Source of the DNA: Actinomycetota bacterium
GTDB lineage: Bacteria; Actinomycetota; Actinomycetes; Mycobacteriales; Micromonosporaceae
NCBI GenBank assembly: GCA_005885555.1
Contig: VAWN01000037.1
Coordinates: forward strand, 21,711 to 85,710
DNA: 64,000 bases
Direction: 5' to 3'
Part shown: in pieces, positions 40,043 to 49,155 of the stretch
Layout of the letters: every line of letters begins with the position of its first letter
Numbering within the stretch: the first letter of the stretch is position 1
Made by a program: the position numbers and the translations under genes
The notes under the pieces: model-generated
The model's database searches: none
What the model was told of the DNA's origin: nothing
What the model saw: the letters and a program-made list of their open reading frames with translations, nothing else

Positions 40043-40477
40043 GTGCGCAGGACGATCCCCGTAGCACTGGCCGCCAGCGTCGCCGTCGCGCTGCTCTCGA
40101 CCCAGCCGGCGTTCGCCTACGCCCGCACCAGCGGTACCGCCGCCATGAGCCAGCACGTTGTCGCCGGGCGACCGCTGACCGCGCCGAACTCCCCGGTCAC
40201 CGTCGGCAGCAAGGGCGATCCCACGGGGGCGCCCGCGACGGCCACGGTGACCAATCCCGACGGCTTCCACCGCTGGGTGCACAGCCTCACCGCCGCGTTC
40301 GTCTCATCGTCCAAGAGCAACTGCACGGCGGCCGACTACCAGATCTCCTCGCCGACGTCGCCGCTGCACCTCACCGTCGCCGGAAACGGCACCCTGTCGG
40401 TCCCCGGCGTCACCGTGGCGGTCACCTCCACGAACTGCAACAAGTCAACGGTCACCCTGTCCTACACGGTGGGCTGA
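40043..40477 (+). CDS. Small secreted protein
   Basis: 144 residues. Signal peptide (VALAASVAVALLSTQPAFA) then a compact Ser/Thr-rich domain with a probable disulfide pair (Cys94 and Cys133; NCTAADYQISS, TSTNCNKSTV). GAGGAG lies before the GTG. It overlaps the minus-strand TPR-like gene by 16 bases at its end. Together with the preceding gene it forms a two-gene exported module, no known family. Confidence 0.72.
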   Translation: MRRTIPVALAASVAVALLSTQPAFAYARTSGTAAMSQHVVAGRPLTAPNSPVTVGSKGDPTGAPATATVTNPDGFHRWVHSLTAAFVSSSKSNCTAADYQISSPTSPLHLTVAGNGTLSVPGVTVAVTSTNCNKSTVTLSYTVG

Positions 40478-41193
40478 CCGACCATCGCGTCGATCGCGGC
40501 CCGGATCGGGCCGCTGATCCCGATCTCCCCGGCGATCGCGGCGGCCTGCTCAGCCAGCCGCCGCGCCTGCGCGAACTCCCCCTCCGCCTGCCGGATCTGC
40601 GCCAGGAACTGCAGCTGCGCCGCCGCCTCGGGCAGCGCGCCGCAAGCCAGTCGCAGGGTCAGGCTCTGCCAGGTCAGGTCCCACGCCAGCGTCCGGTTGC
40701 CGGTGCCGTAGAACTCGTAGAACGCAAGGTGGCGTAGGCAGTACGAGAGCAGGAACGGCTCGGCACCCGCGCGCACCTCGGCCCATTCCGCCCGGGCGGC
40801 CTCGTGGTCTTCGAACAGCACGTCCAGGCTCGTCGCGTGGAAGAACCGCGCCCAGGCCCGCAGCGCCGGGTCGGGCAGCGACCGGGCCAGCTCGGCGAAC
40901 CGGTCCACCACCGCGCGGCAGCGCGCCTCGTCGCGGTCGTCGCCGAACAGCAGCACGCCGTACCGGTACCGCGCCTGCGCCAGCGTCCACTCCGGCGTCT
41001 CGCCGACCGCCTCCCGCGCACGGTCGAGCAGTTCGGCGACCCCGTCCCGCCCGGTGAACAGGTAGCTGTCCACGGCGATGAGCGCGGCGACCAGCCGCCC
41101 CTCGGCAGCCGGTACCGATTCGGCGAGCCGGATCGCGGCATCCCACCGCCCGGCCCGCCCGAGCAACCGGGCGGCGCGCAGCGTGTCGTCCAT
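40462..41193 (-). CDS. Helical-repeat (TPR-like) protein
   Basis: 243 residues with paired helices of TPR type (MDDTLRAARLLGRAGRWDAAIRLAE, VAELLDRAREAVGETPEWTLA, AAAQLQFLAQIRQAEGEFAQ). No enzyme motif. TACGCT at 41201-41206 lies seven bases before the ATG. Probably a protein-interaction module; may be a remnant of a larger regulator of the AfsR/SARP kind, but no DNA-binding part is present. Confidence 0.65.
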   Translation of the reverse strand: MDDTLRAARLLGRAGRWDAAIRLAESVPAAEGRLVAALIAVDSYLFTGRDGVAELLDRAREAVGETPEWTLAQARYRYGVLLFGDDRDEARCRAVVDRFAELARSLPDPALRAWARFFHATSLDVLFEDHEAARAEWAEVRAGAEPFLLSYCLRHLAFYEFYGTGNRTLAWDLTWQSLTLRLACGALPEAAAQLQFLAQIRQAEGEFAQARRLAEQAAAIAGEIGISGPIRAAIDAMVGQPTV

Positions 41194-41289
41194 TCGCGCG
41201 AGCGTACCGGCAACGCGGTCAGCCGCCCCGGCGCGGCAACAGCACGGTCAGCCGCCGCGGCGCGGCAGTCGAGCCGCTAGCCTCTGGTC

Positions 41290-42078
41290 ATGGCGGCCTA
41301 TGACTGGATCACCTTGACGACCGACTACGGGCTGTCCGACGGCTACGCCGGGATGCTGCGCGGCGTCATCGCGCAGCACGCGCCGTGGGCACGGGTCATC
41401 GACGTCACCCACCTGGTACCGCCGGGCGACGTCGCGCGCGGCGCCACGGTACTGGCACAGGCGGTCGGGCACTTCCCGCCGGCGGTACACGTCGGTGTCG
41501 TCGATCCCGGCGTCGGTACCGGCCGGCGCGCGGTCGCCATCCGGACGCCGCGCGGTCTCCTGGTCGGACCGGACAACGGGCTGCTGACCGCCGCCGCAGA
41601 TGCGTTGGGCGGGGTACAGGCGGCGGTCCGGCTGACCGAGACGACCTGGTTCCTGCCCGAGGTGTCGATGACGTTCCACGGCCGGGACATCTTCGCGCCG
41701 GTCGCCGCGCGCCTGGCCGCCGGGGTACCGCTGGCCGACGCGGGACCGGCGATCGAGCCGGAGTCGTTGGTACGCCTGCCGGAGCCGATCGTGGTCATCG
41801 GCGACGGGTACCTGGAGGCCGAGGTACTGACCGTGGACCGCTTCGGCAACGTCCAGCTCGCCGCCCCCGGTCCGGCCATCGACGGGCTCGGCGAGCAGCT
41901 GATGGTCGGCGGTGTCCGGGCCACCCGCGCGAAGACCTTCGCCGACGGCCAGCCGGGCCGGCTCATCGTGTACGTCGACTCGGCCGGCAAGGTGGCGCTC
42001 GCGGTCAACGGCGGCCGGGCGGTCGTCGCGCTCGCGGTCAGTCCCGGCGACGTCCTGCGGATTGCGAGCCGGGCATGA
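41290..42078 (+). CDS. SAM hydroxide adenosyltransferase/SAM hydrolase (DUF62)
   Basis: 262 residues, fluorinase-fold family: ITLTTDYGLSDGYAGMLRGV, VGVVDPGVGTGRRAVAI, FHGRDIFAPVAA. The family cleaves S-adenosylmethionine to adenosine and methionine. The ATG is preceded by TAGCCT at exactly six bases, with no ribosome site (leaderless). It is co-translated with the GNAT gene through an ATGA overlap. Seven GTA valine codons are all followed by a codon beginning with C, giving GTAC; see findings. Confidence 0.93.
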   Translation: MAAYDWITLTTDYGLSDGYAGMLRGVIAQHAPWARVIDVTHLVPPGDVARGATVLAQAVGHFPPAVHVGVVDPGVGTGRRAVAIRTPRGLLVGPDNGLLTAAADALGGVQAAVRLTETTWFLPEVSMTFHGRDIFAPVAARLAAGVPLADAGPAIEPESLVRLPEPIVVIGDGYLEAEVLTVDRFGNVQLAAPGPAIDGLGEQLMVGGVRATRAKTFADGQPGRLIVYVDSAGKVALAVNGGRAVVALAVSPGDVLRIASRA

Positions 42079-42533
42079 CCCACATCCGTCCCTACCGTCC
42101 GGAGGACCGCACCGCGGCGCTCGCGCTGGCCGCCCGCCTGCAGATCGGCGTCGCACCGTGGCGGGACCCGGCCGCCGTACGGGCCGCGGTCACCGAGTGG
42201 GTCCGCGGCTCGCTGGAGTCGGCCGGCGAGCCCGAGCGGACCGTCCTGGTCGCGGTGGACGGCGACACCGTGGTCGGCCTGGTCACCGTGGCGCAGCGCC
42301 GGCACTTCACCGGCGACGTCGACGCCTACATCGGCGAGCTGGCCGTGGCCGAAGCCGCGCAGCGCCGCGGGATCGGGCGCGAGCTGGTGCGCGCCGCCGA
42401 GCGGTGGGCGCACAGCCGGGGGTACCGCCGGATCACGCTCGACACCGGCGCCGCGAACCACGGCGCCCGGGCGTTCTACGCCGCGCTCGGGTACGCCGAG
42501 GAGGACGTCCGGCTGACCAGGCCGGTTTCCTGA
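42075..42533 (+). CDS. GNAT family N-acetyltransferase
   Basis: 152 residues; acetyl-CoA motif A in QRRGIGRELVRAAERWAHSRG, GNAT motif B RITLDTGAANHGARAFYAALGY. The ATG overlaps the SAM hydrolase stop (ATGA). Substrate unknown. Confidence 0.9.
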   Translation: MTHIRPYRPEDRTAALALAARLQIGVAPWRDPAAVRAAVTEWVRGSLESAGEPERTVLVAVDGDTVVGLVTVAQRRHFTGDVDAYIGELAVAEAAQRRGIGRELVRAAERWAHSRGYRRITLDTGAANHGARAFYAALGYAEEDVRLTRPVS

Positions 42534-42558
42534 CCTACCGGTACGGCACGATGGGGAG

Positions 42559-43380
42559 GTGCCCGAGGGTGACACGGTCTGGAACACCGCGCAGGCGCTG
42601 CACCGGGCGCTGGCCGGCGGCCGGTTGCTGGGCAGCGACTTCCGGGTACCCCGGCTGGCCACCACAGACCTGACCGGCGCGACGGTGCTGGAGTCCGCCT
42701 GCCGCGGCAAGCACCTGCTGCTGCGCCTCGCCGCCCCGGACCGGCGCCTGACGCTGCACTCCCATCTGCGGATGGACGGTTCCTGGCGGACGTACCGGCC
42801 GGGCGCCCGCTGGACCGGCGGCCCGGCCCACCTGATCCGGGTCGTCCTGCGCACCGCCGATGCGGTCGCCGTCGGGTACCACCTGCACGACCTCGTGCTG
42901 GTACCGACCGACGAGGAGGACACCCTGGTCGGGCACCTCGGTCCGGATCTGCTCGGCCCCGACTGGGACCCCGACGAGGCCGTCCGGCGGCTGGCCGCCG
43001 ACCCGGACGCCACGATCGCCGAAGCGGTACTCGACCAGCGCAACCTGGCCGGCATCGGCAACCTGTACAAGTGCGAGCTGCTGTACCTGCGCGGCCTGTG
43101 GCCGTGGACCCCGGTCCGCGACGTACCCGACCTGCCCGGCCTGGTCGCCTTGGCACACAAGCTGTTGGCCGCCAACCGCGGCCGGTGGACGCAGAGCACC
43201 ACCGGATCGCTCCACAATGGACAGACGACGTACGTGTACGGCCGCCGCGGCCGGCCCTGCCGCCGGTGCGGCACCCTCATCGACAAGGCCGAACAGGCCG
43301 ACCGGGTCACCTACTGGTGCCCGACCTGCCAACCGGAGGCCGGTCGGCTTCGTCAGACGCGTTCCGCATCCTCGGCGTAG
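42559..43380 (+). CDS. nei: Fpg/Nei-family DNA glycosylase (Nei2-like)
   Basis: Removes oxidised bases. 273 residues. Starts VPEGDTVWNTAQALHRALAG: Pro2/Glu3 are the catalytic residues after Met removal; the later YRPGARW, DQRNLAGIGNLYKCELLYLRG and C-terminal zinc finger (CRRCGT, CPTCQ) are complete. Resembles actinobacterial Nei (MPEGDTVW). CACGAT lies six bases before the GTG. The symbol is a family label; no characterised orthologue is implied. Confidence 0.9.
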   Translation: MPEGDTVWNTAQALHRALAGGRLLGSDFRVPRLATTDLTGATVLESACRGKHLLLRLAAPDRRLTLHSHLRMDGSWRTYRPGARWTGGPAHLIRVVLRTADAVAVGYHLHDLVLVPTDEEDTLVGHLGPDLLGPDWDPDEAVRRLAADPDATIAEAVLDQRNLAGIGNLYKCELLYLRGLWPWTPVRDVPDLPGLVALAHKLLAANRGRWTQSTTGSLHNGQTTYVYGRRGRPCRRCGTLIDKAEQADRVTYWCPTCQPEAGRLRQTRSASSA

Positions 43381-43467
43381 CGCCGAACTCGACTACCGTA
43401 TCGAGCTGTCCTGACCGCTCGACGGCAAGATGGCTTGCCCTAGCCGGCGGCTCCGCGCCAACTGCCG

Positions 43468-43520
43468 GAGATCTTGGACCTTAGCACCCCTTCCAGGGGG
43501 CATTCGACTTTCGGATTCTC
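43468..43520. repeat. Dispersed hairpin repeat, copy D (decayed)
   Basis: Left arm GAGATCTTGGACC (43468-43480) and an inner CCCCTTCCAGGGGG stem match the family, but the right arm (CATTCGACTTTCGGATTCTC) is diverged beyond easy pairing. Confidence 0.7.
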
Positions 43521-43626
43521 TGCGGCTGGCGGGTGGGTCCCGTCCCCGGCGGCGGCGAGGGGTGAGCGGGCGGCCCGGTTTGGCCGGTTTGCGCTGTGGT
43601 GGCGGGTGTGGCGGGACTCCCGTGGT

Positions 43627-43678
43627 GAGATCTTGGACGCTTGCACCCCCTGCAAGGGGTGCAAGCGTCCAAGATCGC
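43627..43678. repeat. Dispersed hairpin repeat, copy E (most intact)
   Basis: GATCTTGGACGCTTGCACCC (43629-43648) and its complement (43657-43676) form a perfect stem of 21 bp closed by a CTGCAA loop. It ends 30 bases from the stop of the small gene at 43708. Confidence 0.95.
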
Positions 43679-43707
43679 GCGTGCCGGCGTGCCGCGCCCC
43701 GGCGCGA

Positions 43708-44082
43708 CTAGCGTTCCCGGAAGCCGCCCAGGAACCGGCGGAAGAACCCGCCCTCCGGCGGCAACGGCGCTGCGGGCGGCGGCGCGGTACGCCGCTGTAC
43801 GGCGACCGGCTGGTCGTAGTCGGTGCGCGCGATCGCGTCGATCACCTGGGCCTCGTCGAAGTCTTCGGACCCCTCGATCTTCGGCACGTACCCGACGAGC
43901 ACCCCGTTGCGCATGACCTGCGCTTCGAGTCCGGCGGTACCGTCGGTGTCCCAGATCGCCTGCCGCCCGTCCCGCAGCATGACCCGCACGCCGAACTGCG
44001 CCACGCCGGCCCGTTCCCGATGTGCCGGTACCCCTCGCGCGCGCAACGCATCGACGACCCGCTGCGCCTCGTTCTCGTCCAT
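43708..44082 (-). CDS. Conserved hypothetical protein next to the psp genes
   Basis: 124 residues. A compact N-terminal alpha/beta region (DENEAQRVVDALRARGVPAHR, QFGVRVMLRDGRQAIWDTDG) precedes a Pro-rich tail ending GGFFRRFLGGFRER, which is amphipathic and could touch the membrane. GGAG precedes the ATG by four bases; TATTTT at seven bases is a possible -10. It follows pspM by 60 bases; function unknown. Confidence 0.7.
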   Translation of the reverse strand: MDENEAQRVVDALRARGVPAHRERAGVAQFGVRVMLRDGRQAIWDTDGTAGLEAQVMRNGVLVGYVPKIEGSEDFDEAQVIDAIARTDYDQPVAVQRRTAPPPAAPLPPEGGFFRRFLGGFRER

Positions 44083-44142
44083 GATCTCCAAAATAGCTGG
44101 GCCGGACCGGGCCGGACCGCTCCGCGGCGGGCCCGGTGCGGA

Positions 44143-44910
44143 CTACGCGGCTTCTCCGGTGGCCCGCAGGGTGACCGTGGTCAGCTCGGCGAGTCCGTCG
44201 GTGGTCGCCCGCAGCAGCACGGTCGCGTCGGTCAGCCGGGACACCGCACCCTGGTCGGCGACCCGCCCGTCCTGCGCCACGTACCCGGCCGCCGCGGCGA
44301 CCAGCCCCTCGTACGCCGTCACGCCGTCGGTGAAGTGGCCGAGCAGTTCGCCGTGCGCGGCGCGCAGCTGGTCGTCCGCCCCGGGCATGGACAGCGCCCG
44401 CTCGACGGCGGCGGTCCGCTCGCCGATCTCCCGCAGCGTCACCTCCGCGGTAGCCGCCTCCAGCACCGTCGACTCGGCCGGCCCGCCCAGCCGCGCGGTC
44501 AGGCCGCCCAGCGTCTGCGCAGCCCGGTCGAGCCGGGTCCACGCGGGCAGCACCGAGGAACCGCGGATGCGCGAGCGGGCCTCCATCCGGCGCAGTTCGG
44601 CAAGCGCGTTGCGGCCGGCGGGCAGCCGCGCGACCAGCGCCTCGAACCGGGTCTTGACCAGTGCCGGGCCGGTGGGCAGGGCCGGTGGTGCCGGCTGGGC
44701 GGCCAGCTCCCGCAGGTCGTGCCAGCGCCAGAAGGTCAACGCCACGGTGCCCCCGGACAGCGCCGCCCAGACCGCATCCGGCCAGCCCAGCCCGCCGTAC
44801 GGCACCAGAACCGCGGTGGCGCCGGCGAAGGTACCCGCGAACACGCTCCACCGCCGCGCCGAGCGGCGCAGCTTGCGGAGCTTACGGAAGTACCGTGCCC
44901 GCTCGTCCAT
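44143..44910 (-). CDS. pspM: Phage shock envelope-stress protein PspM
   Basis: 255 residues. Basic N-terminus (RYFRKLRKLRRSARR), two membrane helices (VFAGTFAGATAVLVPYGGLG and WAALSGGTVALTFWRW), then a helical cytosolic part. Position just downstream of pspA, and of clgR, is the same as in M. tuberculosis (Rv2743c). PspM is thought to help anchor or localise PspA; the start is ATG 44910, 18 bases after pspA ends. Confidence 0.85.
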   Translation of the reverse strand: MDERARYFRKLRKLRRSARRWSVFAGTFAGATAVLVPYGGLGWPDAVWAALSGGTVALTFWRWHDLRELAAQPAPPALPTGPALVKTRFEALVARLPAGRNALAELRRMEARSRIRGSSVLPAWTRLDRAAQTLGGLTARLGGPAESTVLEAATAEVTLREIGERTAAVERALSMPGADDQLRAAHGELLGHFTDGVTAYEGLVAAAAGYVAQDGRVADQGAVSRLTDATVLLRATTDGLAELTTVTLRATGEAA

Positions 44911-44928
44911 CGCCAGTGCTCCGGTGGC

Positions 44929-45804
44929 TCAGCCGGCCGCCTGGTCGCCCGACTTGTCGCGCGACATGCTGGCCCGGATCTCGTCGAGCCGGGACACGCT
45001 CGCGTCCGGCTGGGTCGGCGTGTCGACCGGCGCGGCGGCCGCCGCCTCCACGGCGGGCTTGGCCGGGGCGGCGGCGAGCTGCTCGCCGGCCATGCTCGCC
45101 CGGATCTGCTCCAGTCGCGACGCGCCGGCCATGTCCAGCGTCGACTTCTGCACCTCAAGCATCCGGCCCTCGACCGAGTTCGACGCCAGTTCCGCCCGGC
45201 CCATCGCGGTGGCGTACCGGTGCTCGATCTTCTCCCGTACCTCGTCCAGCGACGGCGTGTTGCCCGGCGCGGCGAGCGACGACATCGACTCCAGCGACCT
45301 GGCCACCGTCTCCTGCATCTTCGCCTGCTCCAGCTGGCTGAGCAGCCGGGTCCGCTCGGCGAGCTTCTGCTGCAGAATGCTGGCGTTGTTCTCCACCGCC
45401 TTGCGTGCCTGCATGGCGGCCGACAGGGCCTGGTCGTGCAGGGTCTTGAGGTCTTCCATCGACTGTTCGCTGGCGACCAGCTGGGTGGCGAACTGCTGCG
45501 CGGTCGTCTCGTACCGCTGCGCCTCGTCCTCCTTGCCGGCCGCGCGCGACTTGTCGGCGAGCAGCACCGCCTGCCGCGCCGAGGCCTGCAACTTCTGCAC
45601 CTCGTCCATCGTGCGCGACAGCTTCATCTCCAGCTGACGCTGGTTACCGATGACCGCCGCGGCCTGCTGGACGAGCGCCTGGTGCTGCCGCTGGGCGTCC
45701 TCGACCGCCTGCTGGATCTGCACCTTCGGGTCGGCGTACTCATCGATCTTGGCGCCGAACAGCGCCATCAGGTAACGCCAGCCCTTGACGAACGGGTTCG
45801 CCAT
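44929..45804 (-). CDS. pspA: Phage shock protein A (PspA/IM30 family)
   Basis: Membrane-binding stress protein, 291 residues, longer than E. coli PspA by a C-terminal Ala/Pro tail with [13 protein letters not shown] and [13 protein letters not shown] repeats. The N-terminal amphipathic [21 protein letters not shown] and the long coiled coil ([20 protein letters not shown] ...) are typical. GAGG lies before the ATG. ClgR, the usual activator, is encoded just upstream. Confidence 0.95.
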   Translation of the reverse strand: MANPFVKGWRYLMALFGAKIDEYADPKVQIQQAVEDAQRQHQALVQQAAAVIGNQRQLEMKLSRTMDEVQKLQASARQAVLLADKSRAAGKEDEAQRYETTAQQFATQLVASEQSMEDLKTLHDQALSAAMQARKAVENNASILQQKLAERTRLLSQLEQAKMQETVARSLESMSSLAAPGNTPSLDEVREKIEHRYATAMGRAELASNSVEGRMLEVQKSTLDMAGASRLEQIRASMAGEQLAAAPAKPAVEAAAAAPVDTPTQPDASVSRLDEIRASMSRDKSGDQAAG

Positions 45805-45947
45805 ATCTGCCTCGGTCCTCTCTGCGGCCATCGTCGGTTGAGGTCGTCCGTCCATCGTGGCAGGCCCATGCGAGCCTCACCACGTACGCCCATCGGGGGT
45901 CAGATCGGATCCCCCGCCGGCCCTGGTCGGTCCCTTAGTGGATCCCC

Positions 45948-46370
45948 TCAGGCGGCGGACAGCACGTCGCGCTCCCGACCGGCCGCGCGGACCGTACGGG
46001 TGGCTCGCAGCGTCGCCTTGAGCGGCGTGTCCTGGCGTACCGTCACCGAAACCTCGCCGTCCACCATCGTGGAAACGGTCAGCTGGCCGTCCTCGGCCGG
46101 CGCCGCGGGTACCGGGGCCAGAATGCCGTCGACCTGCTCGGCGCTGGCCACCGTGGTGCTCACGTCGCGCAGCAGCTCGGACAGGCGCGCGCCGAGGGCT
46201 TCGCAGATCGCCGCCAGCAGCTCGCTGGAGGCCTCCTTCTGCCCACGCTCGATCTCGGACAGGTAACCGAGGCTGACGTTCGCCGCCGTGGACACCTCAC
46301 GCAAGGTGCGGTGCTGAGACTGCCGGCGGGACCGCAGTGCGTCGCCGATCACCCGACGGAGCAGGACCAT
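45948..46370 (-). CDS. clgR: Transcriptional activator ClgR (XRE family)
   Basis: 140 residues: HTH ([20 protein letters not shown]) of the ClgR type, plus the conserved C-terminal tail. In mycobacteria ClgR activates psp and clp protease genes. GAGGGGGG lies six bases before the ATG at 46370. Between it and pspA is a 143-base gap that should hold the pspA promoter; I could not read a convincing ClgR box. Confidence 0.9.
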   Translation of the reverse strand: MVLLRRVIGDALRSRRQSQHRTLREVSTAANVSLGYLSEIERGQKEASSELLAAICEALGARLSELLRDVSTTVASAEQVDGILAPVPAAPAEDGQLTVSTMVDGEVSVTVRQDTPLKATLRATRTVRAAGRERDVLSAA

Positions 46371-46491
46371 CGCGCACCCCCCTCGCATGCTTCGGTTATC
46401 CCGTCACGGTACCCGGTCCGGACGAGCCCGCACACCGAGGTCCGGCGTGCGCTTGCCAGGAGAACCCCCGTCGGGGGTGGCGCATTCCCGA

Positions 46492-46968
46492 CTATCCGGC
46501 CTCCCGGAGCACGCCGATGAGCAGATCCAGCGCCCCGGCCACCGCCTGCCGGCGGATCGCCGCCCGGTCGCCGTTCAGCTCCAGGCCGCGGACCAGGCCC
46601 AACCCGTCCGGGCCGGCCAGGCCGAGGTACACGGTGCCGACCGGCCGGCCGCCCTGCGGCTCCGGGCCGGCCACGCCGGTGGTGGCCAGGCCCCAGTCCG
46701 CCGTGCACCGCCGCCGTGCCCCGCCGGCCAGCGCCGCCGCCACGTCCGGGTGAACCGGTCCGTGCGCCGCCAGCAGTTCCGGGGGTACCCCGGCCAGCGT
46801 CGCCTTGAGATCGGTGGCGTACACGACCAGGCCGCCCCGGAACGCCTTGCTGGCTCCGGGTACGTCGACGATCGTCGCGGACAGCAGCCCGCCGGTCAGC
46901 GACTCCGCCACGGCCAGTGTCTGCCCCCGCCCCCGGAGCAGCGCCAGCACAGCCTCGGCCGGGTTCAT
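46492..46968 (-). CDS. pncC: CinA C-terminal domain protein (nicotinamide-nucleotide amidase)
   Basis: 158 residues. PncC/CinA-C motifs: AVAESLTGGLLSATIVDVPG, FRGGLVVYATDLKATLAGVP, WGLATTGVAGPEPQGGRPVG. Deamidates nicotinamide mononucleotide. Its ATG overlaps the pgsA stop by four bases; this pair matches the pgsA3-cinA order of mycobacteria. Confidence 0.93.
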   Translation of the reverse strand: MNPAEAVLALLRGRGQTLAVAESLTGGLLSATIVDVPGASKAFRGGLVVYATDLKATLAGVPPELLAAHGPVHPDVAAALAGGARRRCTADWGLATTGVAGPEPQGGRPVGTVYLGLAGPDGLGLVRGLELNGDRAAIRRQAVAGALDLLIGVLREAG

Positions 46969-47567
46969 CGGCTCGGCCGCACCGTGCGGCGCCTGCGCAG
47001 CGCCCGGACAACGTAGTCCACGCCGGTGACCACCGTCACCCCGACGGCGAGCGCCATCAGTACCGCGCCGACCGGCTGCAGCCGCGGCGGAAACGGCCAC
47101 AGGTACCAGGAGATCGCCAGGATCTGCAGGGCGGTCTTCACCTTGCCGCCCCAGCTCGCCACGATGACCTCGCGGTGGATCACGCCGAACCGCAGTACCG
47201 TGATGCCGATCTCGCGCACCAGGATCACCACGGTCACCCACCAGGGCAGGTGCCCGTACCAGGACAGCAGCACCAGCGCGGTACCGGTCAGCGCCTTGTC
47301 GGCGATCGGGTCGGCGACCTTGCCGAAGGTGGTGACCAGATCCAGCGTGCGGGCGATCCAGCCGTCGACGAAGTCGGTCAGCGAGGCGACCACGAACACG
47401 GTCGTGGCGGCCATCCGCAGCTCGGCGTGCACCAGCCGGGACGCCACGGTGAGCGCGAAGAACACCGGTACCAGCACCAGGCGCAGCACGGTCAACGCGT
47501 TCGCGACGTTGAGCACCGGTGCCGCCGGTCGGGCCGCTCCCACCGCCGGATCCGGCTGCGCGCTCAC
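46965..47567 (-). CDS. pgsA: CDP-diacylglycerol-glycerol-3-phosphate 3-phosphatidyltransferase
   Basis: First committed step to phosphatidylglycerol. 200 residues, about six membrane helices. The CDP-alcohol transferase motif DG-x2-AR-x8-G-x3-D-x3-D is complete at DGWIARTLDLVTTFGKVADP plus IADK, around residues 68-91. Followed by cinA (overlap). Start at 47567; upstream spacing to rimO is 76 bases. Confidence 0.95.
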   Translation of the reverse strand: MSAQPDPAVGAARPAAPVLNVANALTVLRLVLVPVFFALTVASRLVHAELRMAATTVFVVASLTDFVDGWIARTLDLVTTFGKVADPIADKALTGTALVLLSWYGHLPWWVTVVILVREIGITVLRFGVIHREVIVASWGGKVKTALQILAISWYLWPFPPRLQPVGAVLMALAVGVTVVTGVDYVVRALRRRRTVRPSR

Positions 47568-47643
47568 ACCGGATCCTCGCTGCGCTGCGGTCCGGCGTGA
47601 GGGTCCACACCACTGCGCCCATCGATCGCTCGCTGGCGCTCGC

Positions 47644-49065
47644 TCATGTCGGTACCGGCTCGGCGATCAGATCGACGCCCTCGGTACCGGTGACCACCGC
47701 GCGGACCAGCTCCCCCGGCCGCAGCCCGGACACCGCGCCGACCAGCGTGGTGGAACCGTCGACCTCGGGTGCCTGGTGCGCGGCGCGGCCCTCGACCCCG
47801 TCGGTGCCGGCGGTCTCGACGAGCACCTCGACCGTCGCGCCCAGCCGCTCCTCGGCCCGCTGCGCGCACAGCTCCTCGGCCAGCGCGCTGATCCGCTCGT
47901 ACCGGCGCCGCACGGTGGCCGCACCGACCTTGCCGGGCAGCGTCGCCGCCTCGGTGCCGTCCTCGTCGCTGTAGTCGAACACGCCGATCGCGTCCAGCCG
48001 CGCCGCGGTGAGGAAGCGCTCCAGTTCGGTCACGTCGGCGCGGGTCTCGCCGGGGAACCCGACGATCACGTTGCTGCGCGCCCCGGCCTGCGGATCCAGC
48101 TCCCGTACCGACGCCAGCAACGCCAGGAACCGCTCGGTGGAGCCGAACCGGCGCATCCGGCGCAGTACCGGCTCGGCGGCATGCTGGAAGGACAGGTCGA
48201 AGTAGGGCGCCACCCCGGGCGTGGTCGCGATCGCGTCGACGAGTCCCGGCCGCACCTCGGCCGGCTGCAGGTACGACACCCGTACCCGGACGATGCCCTC
48301 GATCCCGGCCAGTTGCGGCAGCAGCTTCTCCAGCAGCCGCGGGTCGCCCAGGTCCTTGCCGTACGAGGTGGAGTTCTCGCTGACGAGTACCAGCTCGCGA
48401 ACTCCGTCACCGGCCAGCCATTCGGCCTCGGCGAGCAGTTCGTCCGGGGTACGGGAGACGAAAGCGCCGCGGAACGACGGGATCGCGCAGAACGCGCACC
48501 GCCGGTCGCAGCCGCTGGCCAGCTTCAGCGGCGCCACCGGCCCCTTGGTGAGCCGCTGCCGCAGGACCGGCCGCAGGTGCGCCGGGGTGGCCGCGTCGAC
48601 GACGGCGTGGCCCGGCACGAAGGCCGCCCGCGCAGGACGGGCCACCGGGGTCAGCGGCAGCAGCGTGCGCCGGTCACGCGGCACGTGCGGCTCGATCCGC
48701 TCACCGGCGGCGATCGCGGCCAGCCGCGCCGAGATATCGGGATAGTGGTCGAAACCCAGCACCGCGGCCGCCTCGGGCAGGCTGTCGGCCAGCTCCTTGC
48801 CGTACCGCTCGGCCAGGCACCCGGTCGCCACCACCGTCGCGCCGGTGTCCGCGGCCGCCATCAGCGTCTCGATCGAGTCGGCCTTGGCCTTCTCCACGAA
48901 CCCGCACGTGTTGACCAGTACCAGGTCGGCGGCGGACCCGTCGGTCGTCACCTGCCAGCCGTCCGCCGACAGGCGCGCGGCCAACTCCTCGGAGTCGACC
49001 TCGTTGCGGGCACAGCCCAGGGTCAGCAGGGCCACCCGGCGGGCGGCGGGTTGGGGACCGGACAC
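47644..49065 (-). CDS. rimO: Ribosomal protein S12 methylthiotransferase
   Basis: Radical-SAM enzyme that methylthiolates Asp88 of ribosomal protein S12. 473 residues; N-terminal cluster cysteines ([32 protein letters not shown]), radical motif [16 protein letters not shown] domain at the end. The GTG at 49065 lies six bases after TAACCT, fitting a leaderless message. Confidence 0.96.
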   Translation of the reverse strand: MSGPQPAARRVALLTLGCARNEVDSEELAARLSADGWQVTTDGSAADLVLVNTCGFVEKAKADSIETLMAAADTGATVVATGCLAERYGKELADSLPEAAAVLGFDHYPDISARLAAIAAGERIEPHVPRDRRTLLPLTPVARPARAAFVPGHAVVDAATPAHLRPVLRQRLTKGPVAPLKLASGCDRRCAFCAIPSFRGAFVSRTPDELLAEAEWLAGDGVRELVLVSENSTSYGKDLGDPRLLEKLLPQLAGIEGIVRVRVSYLQPAEVRPGLVDAIATTPGVAPYFDLSFQHAAEPVLRRMRRFGSTERFLALLASVRELDPQAGARSNVIVGFPGETRADVTELERFLTAARLDAIGVFDYSDEDGTEAATLPGKVGAATVRRRYERISALAEELCAQRAEERLGATVEVLVETAGTDGVEGRAAHQAPEVDGSTTLVGAVSGLRPGELVRAVVTGTEGVDLIAEPVPT

Positions 49066-49071
49066 CCCACG

Positions 49072-49077
49072 AGGTTA
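49072..49077 (-). promoter_or_regulatory. -10 hexamer TAACCT of the rimO leaderless promoter
   Basis: Reads TAACCT on the minus strand, six bases before the rimO GTG. Confidence 0.5.
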
Positions 49078-49155
49078 CCGGGCCTCGACGACCCGCAATC
49101 GACGCGTGGCGGGCGTGGAGGATTGACCCCGGTCGGCCAGGGGTAGTCCGAGCGC

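Larger units (their letters stand above)
43381..43707. other. 327-base non-coding region with two dispersed repeats
   Basis: Lies between convergent nei and the small gene at 43708-44082. Holds repeat copies D and E separated by ~100 bases of GC-rich sequence with no convincing gene. Confidence 0.6.
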
